Source of the DNA: Undaria pinnatifida
Lineage: Eukaryota; Sar; Phaeophyceae; Laminariales; Alariaceae
DNA: 64,000 bases
Assembly (NCBI GenBank): GCA_012845835.1
Contig: JABAKD010000022.1
Coordinates: forward strand, 10,620,718-10,684,717
Direction of reading: 5' to 3'
The position numbers and the translations under genes are program-made. How positions within the stretch are numbered: position 1 is the first letter of the stretch; the number at the start of each line of letters is the position of its first letter. The notes below the pieces were generated by a model. The model was not told where the DNA came from. It searched no databases and saw only the letters and a list, made by a program, of their open reading frames with translations. Positions 56,885-64,000 of the stretch are shown here, one piece after another.

Positions 56885-57200
56885 AAAAAAAATAAACAAA
56901 ACAGAAAAAAAAAAAGAAGAGAAAGGAAAGGGAAAAAAGAAAAGGAAGCGAAAAAGGAAAGAACAGAAAAGACAAGACAAGACAAGAATGTAAAGTCTAA
57001 TGTGCTGATGGCAGATTGACTGTTTGTTCGTGATCGTTAACTCGCCATGAAGCAGATGTTGAGACAACCAACACAACTAGAGCAATTACTTTACACGGCT
57101 GGTACTTACTCGTAAAGCCAGTCAGACAGCCAGACATCCAGCCAGATAGCCAGCCAGCTATTATTAGCCAGCCTACCTGCCCGCCTGCCTGCAACCACCG
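56885..57200. repeat. simple-sequence tracts
   Basis: A purine-rich AAAAAGAAG tract (about 56885-56990) and a CAGCCAGA/CTGCCTGC tract (about 57115-57195). Open frames across them are low-complexity by-products. Confidence 0.6.
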
Positions 57201-57900
57201 TCCAAGCTACCATACAGGGATCAGGGAAGGAGGCATCCTGAGGAGTCAACCTGCATCTTCCTCATTTTTTCAATTTTAACGTTTACCTGTAATGTTATAC
57301 ACCGACCGCACATACAACACCACGTGATGCGCATGATTCACTGAATTCGTGGGAAAATGATGAAAGGTTGGACGGCATTAACGATGTCCCGTACTTGGGG
57401 TCGTTCATGACGGAGGGAGCTGGCAGGTGGTATGGGGAGGATCCAGTTTGATTTATAACGCGTATGGTATGATACGAGTTAGATGTTACTGCACCCACGT
57501 TTGTGGGGAAAGCTACTTAGAATTGTTGTGGTTTGTAGTGGTATCGTATATAAGAGTTAAGTTATATCCCTCCTGCTCCATCTCGATCTCCGTCTATGAG
57601 TCTTGACCCTTTTGGGAGTTGATTATATCTTGATGATAGTATAACGACCGAAAAACGACGATTGCGACATTTTCAAGCGTCTGTCAGTAGCGTGAGCGCG
57701 CAGCAGTACGAGTAGGATCATGCTGCGCCCGTCCCGTAGGAATCTTTGCATTGTTGCCGTTCGGACACCAATTGCATCATCGCCTACCAGCGGTCACCGA
57801 TGCCGTAATCGTCATTTTTCGTCGTCGATTCCCTGCTGTGAAGTCTCAAAAGGTAAGACTAAGGGCATGAAGGGTTGTTTGTTGCTCGCGCGTATAATAC
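57201..57900. other. gene-free region before the LINE remnant
   Basis: No exon is recognised. Positions 57720-57850 may still belong to the decayed LINE below, but no reverse transcriptase motif is visible there. Confidence 0.3.
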
Positions 57901-57906
57901 CCGTGA

Positions 57907-58835
57907 TTGCGTGCCGCTACCTTTATACCGGTACTTCGTATGATGACAGTCATTGTGACCGTCTTCGAAGCGTCAGGCCTCACGGTTTCGGAAAAAAATG
58001 CGGAGACCATGCTGCTGCAAACACGGGACTTTGCATCCCGGGCTCCACTGTTCGTGATTGAAGCAGCAGGACAGAGATATAAACAGACAATGCAGCTTCT
58101 ATACCTCGGCGGAGTTATCCACGAAGACGCTGACCTCATGGTTGAGAAAAAGCGACGGGTCCGACTTATGAGGGCATGCAACAAGTGGTTCGGTGCAGAG
58201 CTATAGACGACCACCCAGCTTAGCCTGAATGTCCATTGCTGAATGAAGGTCGAGGTGGTTGAGACCCTGCTGTACAGGTGTGTGACGTGGACCCTCAACG
58301 CGACTCACTTTGACGAGCTCCGAAAGGCGCGCCTTGAAGTCCTCCGCCGGGTCCTTGGCTTCCAGCGTCGTGCGGACCACACCAACCTCTCGTACGCCAA
58401 GGCCCTCAAGCAGAAGGAATGCGAGAGCATCGAAACGACCATCCGGAAACGGCGGCTCTTCTTCGCCGGGGCGCAAAACAAGAAGCGATTGCCCAATCGG
58501 ATGATGTTCGCGCAGATAGCCGAAAAAAACCGGGACCAGATGGGCCACCGAACGACTGGCTCAGAACCTCTGGAGACAAACTCGCCGTTCTTCGATCCAC
58601 CGAACGCTCCACGGAAGATTTCCCCTGGCAGTTTAGAGTTGAAACCGCACTCTGGGTCCGTGCAGCAAAGAAGGCGGGCAAGTGGTACCGGGGAATCATC
58701 GAAGCAGCCGAATGGTTCATGGCCACGCGCCCCGCAGCCCGGATGCGTGACTCACAAAGCCGAAAGGGGGGTGCGGGCGAAGGAAGCAAGGAGGAGGAAG
58801 CAGACAGGGTGGCAAGGCACCCGGCCGACCAGTAG
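57907..58835 (+). pseudogene. non-LTR retrotransposon (RTE-like LINE) reverse-transcriptase 3' remnant
   Basis: The frame 57907-58206 has VTVFEASGLTVSEKNAETML and LLYLGGVIHEDADLMVEKKR, the end of an RTE-type reverse transcriptase and thumb region. After a stop, 58243 onwards gives VETLLYRCVTWTLNATHFDE, RRVLGFQRR and SIETTIRKRRLFFAGA, and a shifted frame to 58835 gives WVRAAKKAGKWYRGIIEAAE. At least one stop and one frameshift are present, and the endonuclease and RT core are missing upstream. It is a dead 5'-truncated copy. Confidence 0.8.
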
Positions 58836-59074
58836 GTAGAACCTGTCTGTACGTTGCCTCAAGCTGCTTTGACTACCTCGGGGGCGTAGTGTCAGCCGAT
58901 ACTGCGGTACCACTACCGCCGGTATGCGGGTTCTTGCCGAACCGGTTTCCCCCTTTTCCCGTTCGTCTCTTTTCTCCCCTCTATTCGTCCATTTATCTAT
59001 TTTCGCCCCTTTCGCTTTTGCCCTTTCTGTTTTCCTTTTGGGCACCCTTGGCGGCTATTGAGGCGATGATGTCG

Positions 59075-59410
59075 GTATGGACGCCTCCGTCGAAGATACA
59101 GTGAATAGGGGAAAGATCAGGGCAGCAATGCTCCTGACCCTCTAGTAGTTGCAGTCGGAACCAGGTTTGGGTGCTGCCCCGACGCCGGCTGGGCGGCGTC
59201 ATCTCCTTTGTTGCAGCGTTTTTGCTTGCTTATTATCAGGCTTCGTTTTGGTATTCGGTGAGGGGGCGACGATGACGGTACTGGCACCACTGTCGTCGGA
59301 AACTGTGCGCAGGTGATAAGACCACGCGGCAATGCTCCTACTCCTGCAGTAGGCTCATTCGGAACCCATTACGGTTGCTGCCCCCGATGGTTGGATGGCG
59401 TCATCTATCT
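59075..59410 (+). repeat. diverged tandem duplication of about 195 bp
   Basis: Two units share GGCAGCAATGCTCCT / GCGGCAATGCTCCTACTCCT, GGTTGCTGCCCC-like and GGATGGCGTCATCT-like blocks (59129-59205 and 59327-59408). It directly follows the LINE remnant, so it may be its 3' tail or UTR repeat. Confidence 0.5.
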
Positions 59411-60395
59411 GCTCTGTGTTGCTATTAGCGGTTGCTGTCTGTCTGTTGTGCTTTGTTTCTCATTGTTTTCGTGCCGTCCTGTTTCCCTCTTTCTTTCTGT
59501 TTGTGTTCTCCTTTTTTGTTTTTTCTTCTTCCTTATATTTTTTTTCCGTTTTTTTTTTTCTTTTTTCAACTGCATATAGCCTGGTGTGCTGGCTGAAAAA
59601 CAATATTTTTGTTTTTATTGCCCGCGTGCTCATTGCGGTTGGTATTGCATGGCCAAATCACCTTTTGCTTTAATTGTAATGTGTATCTGTCTCGTTGTTT
59701 GTGACCACATAACTCGTTCCACTATAATAAGGCATCAGCACGGACACTGGTTGTGCTGGATGTAGAACATCATTTTATTGTGAAGAACACACACTGTACT
59801 TCGTTCATACATATGCATGAATTCACACATGCATACATACACATATGTCATGTACACATACATACATGCCCAGACACATACAGGCATACACGATGCTGTG
59901 TACTGGCATCTGGATCGAGATGAATACCTTGGGTCAGGTCAACATAGCATGTATTTATAGAACTATTGTAAATATGACAGCTGTGAGTTCGATAAGTATA
60001 ATATGTTATACAATTATACTATTGTCCGCCTCTTTTATATTTTTCAGCGTCGCTCCCCGTCACAGCGGGCACCAAGTGGAAGAAAACACGGAACAATGGC
60101 CACCTCGATCGGCATTGACTGAGTGTCATCGTAAGGGCTGGACTCTAGATAGCATCCACCCCACCTGTCACACCTCATCGGACTCGAGATTTGCTCTACC
60201 GAGTACAGGGAGGGACAGCCACTTCCCTTGTCGCCCAGTGCGTCGTGGGATTTTGTCCATTTGGTTGGAGATTTTCGGTGCTCTTTGTGGGCGGCAGTGC
60301 CTTTCTAGGCCAACATCTTCGTACCCTCGTACAATATATACACAGCTATTTGTGAGGTTCGGTGTCTGTTTAGGCGAACACCCTCATTCGCATAT
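59411..60395. other. gene-free region with T-rich and CATA tracts
   Basis: A T-rich stretch (59455-59580) and an ACATACATACACATA tract (59805-59890) are present. No exon is recognised. Confidence 0.35.
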
Positions 60396-63300
60396 ATGCA
60401 GTGCAACATGGACTCGTTGCCTCTCACACGAGGTGCTCGTGGTCAGCTTTATTTCGCTGGTAGTGGCACGGTAACTCTGAGAATCAACAGGACTGACGCG
60501 CTCCGCAAGGGAGGTCAAGGGATGGTTTTCAAAGGACGAATCTACCACGCCGGAGGAGGGACGCTGCTCAAGGAGGTGCGAATGATAATACAGTGGTGTG
60601 TTTCTGCACAATAAGTCGTTTCGCATAGAATGTGTGTTTAAGTGTGTATGAGTGTGTGTTCGTTAATTATACCCATGAACATCCAGCACATAGTATGCGT
60701 GTGTATATGCGTGTATGGGTGTGTTTTGCACGTTAAACCGTTATTTCTGACATCGCGTTGTGTGTTGTTGTTCTCACATTAGCTCATCATCGCCAGAATC
60801 ACGCCCGTGGTCACAGAACAGGCTCCAGTCACTCTAGAGTGGAAGAGAGAGTGTTTTCACGTTAAATCGCCTTTTCTACCCATCGACTAATCTGGCACAA
60901 GCTGTGTCTGCGCCGATTCTCCATCCTAGAGAGATACAAGCTCTGCGGTCACAAAGTACGAGACAGAGACATGAAGCGGGACGGTGTAGCGTGTGTGAGC
61001 TGATATAGGGGCGACCATATTCGCATGTCAATTTTTCTCCCAACTTTCGTACGGCAATTTGGTTGGTCCTTGTGGGGCATATGCATCGTAGATAACTGCG
61101 CAACGATAAAACTTGTAGCCTTGTTTTTCAATGGCACCCTTTAGGTTCGACTTTGTTTTCCATCATCGGGTTCACTGGGCCACACAGGAACACAGAGAGG
61201 ATGTGTAGCATACTGCTTACCCTCATGCTTTAACTCTGACTCTAGATCTAGAAATCGACCATTTGGTGCTTGGATGTGTAAATGTCAGCGTGTGTTTGTC
61301 CGTCGAGAGTTGCGAATGGTGTGGTTCATGTATGGTTTTCATGCGCGAGAGGAGCCCCAAGGGTAGAGAACCAGCTGACCAGATACATACGCTCGCCGTG
61401 CACACCGTGAGACACAGCTCCGTGAAGAACATCCAATCAAGCGGTGCCAAAAGAGTTTACGAGGGTATCTTTTTTGTGACGCTCGCTTCCCGCCTTGCCC
61501 ACAAGCGTATATACTGGCGGAAAACCATCTCTGTATGGTACCGTGGGGGCGCTGAGTAGGCTTAGGGGTTCGTTTAGTGTGGATATTATTACTACCGTTT
61601 TAGGTTCAATACTGTGTATCGTATTACACGTCACGTGCTGTAGGTAACACTGCCTTGTTTTGTAGCTGCACACACAAGGTCATGTTTGACTGTTTGATGG
61701 CGCTTCGTCTGCTAGAATAACGGAGAGGGCGCAAGGCGCTCAACCGCTACCTTGCTGTCTTGCTACCTTGCTGTCATCACCCGATGCACGCTTAAGCGGC
61801 ATGACAGAGGAAAAACTCTCCAAGAGGAAATTCTTAGCTGTCCCTACTGGTGCTTGTGTGTCGTGGCATATTCCACTGAAACCTCTTAAAATAGCGGCGT
61901 GGAGAGAAACGCGGTGCCGCCGTATGTGGCCCGTCATTTTCATTGATTAGATATATTGGTCGCCCAACTCGCAACCCGAAACAAGCGTGAACGGGATCCT
62001 TTGTGAACGTTAAATGTGCTGAAAGCTCCTGGCAGCAGTGCGCGACGTCCTCTTTGCTTTTCGTTGAAATACGGTCAATTATTCGTGTTTTATGCTGCAT
62101 CCCGCGGCCTTGCGCTCTTTCCCGTCTGCCCCCACCCCCCAACCGGCTTCCACTCTACTCCATCGCGGCCCTACACGTGCACAGTTCCTTCCGCGCTGAA
62201 TCAGTGGATGCTAGAACCTGTACCACTATGGACGGCATGTAAGAGTGGGAGACCTTCCCCGTTGAAAAAAAATCAAAGAAAAATGCGGCGCGGTCGATGT
62301 TTAGCTTGCATTTGGTGGGGCGCCTAACACAAGGTTACGGTTATTTTTGTCTTTGTGTCGGCGCTTAACACAAGGTTACGGTGAAGATCAAGCAAAAGGA
62401 TAGCGCGCGAGATCCTTTTCACGATCTGGAAGCCGAAGCAGACGTGCACGCCAGGGCTTGGGCCCGGCTCGACCACGTCCTGAAGCCACTGGGGTTTCTA
62501 GCGGCCGACCATGAAACGGGCACTCCCGCGATGTTGGTTTCGGAGATTGGCATGTGAGTTCGTTGCGTGAGACATATTTCATCGCCCAACGACCAAAACG
62601 TAAACCATTTATACGTGACGACTAAACATGAAATTTACCAAGGCATCAACGGAAGGCATGCATAGCATGTACCATGCATATTGTATGCCAGTTACGCATA
62701 TAGACCTGTATCTGTAGACTAGTACAGACGCTGTTGAATGCCAAACCAGATGCCTTGCATCTGTAGGCCCTCTCACTTCTAAATCGAATGCATAACTCTG
62801 TCAATTTACGTACAGCGTATGCTTCCAGTGAAAAATGCTCCTTCAGAGCGTCCCGCGCATCATACCAGTATCCGCCTTTTTTTATTCATGCCTTCCGCTG
62901 CCAAGTTGGTATCGAGTAGCGCTTTACACCGTGTAGAATGGGGGACGTTCGCCGTGTCCCAGGGACCGCAACAACGGGCCGCATTTGATCGTTAGGCAAC
63001 AACCCGCACCACCAATGAACATTTCGATGATTAGGTAACGACCCGTATCGAAAACAAAATCCTACCTTCAGGCCGTTTGCGTTGTTCGTGACGCAAGCGG
63101 GGCCTCTGTATCTCCGAAGACCGACATGGATCAAGGCGATAACGCGTATCACGTTCGAGGTGAGACAGCTCAGAAGTCCATCTATGATTATACTACTTGT
63201 GCTTGGTTTGCATCATCTACTACTCGTATCTCATCACTCTATTAATAGCCCAGGCAGCTTTGCTTAATGCCGCGCGTACCAGCCTCTGATTATGAAAAAA

Positions 63301-64000
63301 GCCAACGCGAAGAAGTACCTCAGAGTAATTTTGTTAAACACGTTTCAGACAAAGATCATCCGGTAAATTACCTGTGTCCCGAGACACGGAAGATCGAGCG
63401 AACGGCCAAAAAGGCATTTGCTGCGTACGTGGGTACGTACGTGCCTATTGATGTCGGCACACGCTTAGAGCGATCGACGGATGATAATTATTTTCGCAAT
63501 CTGCAACACACTACTACCGGTACTAAGTGCAGCGTTTCGAGCGTTAAGGTGGGGCTGAGGCAGCGCGCGTGTCGGCTTGGTGACGCTGAAGCTCACGAGA
63601 GGTTTACCTGTCTGTCTGCCTGTCTGTCCGTTTGTCTGCGCAGGCTCTAGAAGTTCTCGGTGGGAGTTATTCGAATTCTTGCGATCACGAACGCTATTAC
63701 TACAAAAAGTATCACCTCCGGCTACATTATCATAAACCACGCACGATAAAAAAAATGCGTGCTGTGTGTTGTCCCGTCCGAAGCTTTTGAAGTTTATCGT
63801 GTCCGGGTGCTCCATCAACCTGATGCACGGGGACATCAAAGTCTGGAACCTGTACGTTGTGAACGCCGGAGACCTCGACCTGGCGGAGCTAGCAGTCGGC
63901 GACTTTGGCGCTGCCCAGCTAGGAGAGAAAACGGTACGAGGGTACGAGGTAGAAAATTGTTGGGGGCTGGTTGTTGTTTCGGAACCACGTGATGGAGAAA
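60396..64000 (+). CDS. protein kinase, multi-exon, 3' partial
   Basis: Exons about 60396-60575, 62375-62553, 63072-63159 and 63784-63933 join in phase (0, 2, 0), with GT-AG borders, and the last donor (GTACGAGG at 63934) points to more exons beyond the window. Exon 1 has the glycine-rich loop GGQGMVFKGRI; exon 2 supplies the beta-3 lysine in VTVKIKQK and a helix C with Glu (DLEAEADVHARAW); exon 3 the hinge-like GMPFALFVTQAG; exon 4 the catalytic loop MHGDIKVWN and the DFG in VGDFGAAQLGEKT. Asp, Asn and DFG are all present, so activity is likely; HGD replaces the common HRD. The missing part is the activation segment and C-lobe. Specificity (Ser/Thr or Tyr) cannot be told. The true start may be an upstream exon, since ATATGCAG just before 60403 could be an acceptor. 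Confidence 0.75.
60763..60845 (+). repeat. (GTT)n-headed repeat, copy 3 (5' fragment), in kinase intron 1
   Basis: GTTGTTGTTCTCACATTAGC and GTGGTCACAGAACAGGCTCC with CAGTCACTCTAGAG match the first 80 bp of the repeat at 10858-11110. Confidence 0.6.
62325..62386 (+). repeat. duplicated splice-acceptor segment before kinase exon 2
   Basis: GCCTAACACAAGGTTACGGT near 62323-62342 is repeated as GCTTAACACAAGGTTACGGT near 62363-62382. The second copy forms the AAG acceptor and first codons of kinase exon 2; the first is a possible alternative acceptor. Confidence 0.55.

Noticed and set aside
60044-60395. A possible first kinase exon upstream of 60396
   Set aside because: The frame is open but shows no kinase or other motif and no splice phase could be linked to 60396.
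1-64000. CRISPR arrays, rRNA genes, bacterial operons or origins
   Set aside because: No regularly spaced short repeats with unique spacers, no rRNA signatures, and gene structure is eukaryotic throughout.

Overview
This window is eukaryotic nuclear DNA. Genes are split by many introns of about 0.1 to 1.8 kb with GT-AG borders, coding exons are short and often phase 0, intergenic DNA is rich in retroposons, and no bacterial operon structure is seen. The style of the coding exons (a CHAT/NB-ARC gene ending in a 'GHPGTL' motif, a Copia element, RTE-like LINE debris) suggests a stramenopile, most likely a brown alga. That assignment is inference and was not checked against a database.

Layout. 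(1) 1-1632: the 3' part of a STAT-type linker-SH2 gene that runs off the left edge. (2) 1633-10850: no gene recognised; it holds an older duplicated repeat (3.7-5.8 kb) and a diverged satellite of about 205-bp units (about 5.86-8.83 kb). (3) 10.85-19.32 kb: a nest of repeats, including a 'TTAGGTACG'-type minisatellite, a PIF/Harbinger-like MITE, poly-A tailed and tRNA-derived SINEs, and a 760-bp AAAAGC/AGC minisatellite. (4) 19618-25802 (perhaps to 26293): a CHAT-NB-ARC gene in eight exons whose splice phases all agree. (5) 27-30 kb: no gene; tandem and dispersed repeats. (6) 30156-32056: a second STAT-type linker-SH2 gene, complete, paralogous to the first. (7) 32.06-36.9 kb: no gene recognised. 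(8) 36904-40947 (minus): a five-exon TatD/TATDN3-type nuclease. (9) 41169-about 44255 (plus): an unrecognised gene divergent from TatD, with 222 bp between the starts. (10) 47554-54065: a complete LTR/Copia insertion with near-identical 554-bp LTRs, a 5-bp target duplication and a defective interior. (11) 54.07-60.3 kb: SINE and LINE debris. (12) about 60396 to the right edge: a protein kinase gene that continues beyond the window.

The genes do not form a pathway by position, which is normal here. Three concern signalling or defence: two phosphotyrosine-reader (SH2) proteins of the STAT linker-SH2 type, a CHAT-protease/NB-ARC switch protein that looks like an NLR-style immune or cell-death receptor, and a kinase. 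The CHAT-NB-ARC gene and the SH2 pair are the most notable biology. The Copia element, young by its LTRs yet lacking an integrase and carrying an extra RNase H fragment, is the most notable genome-structure feature.
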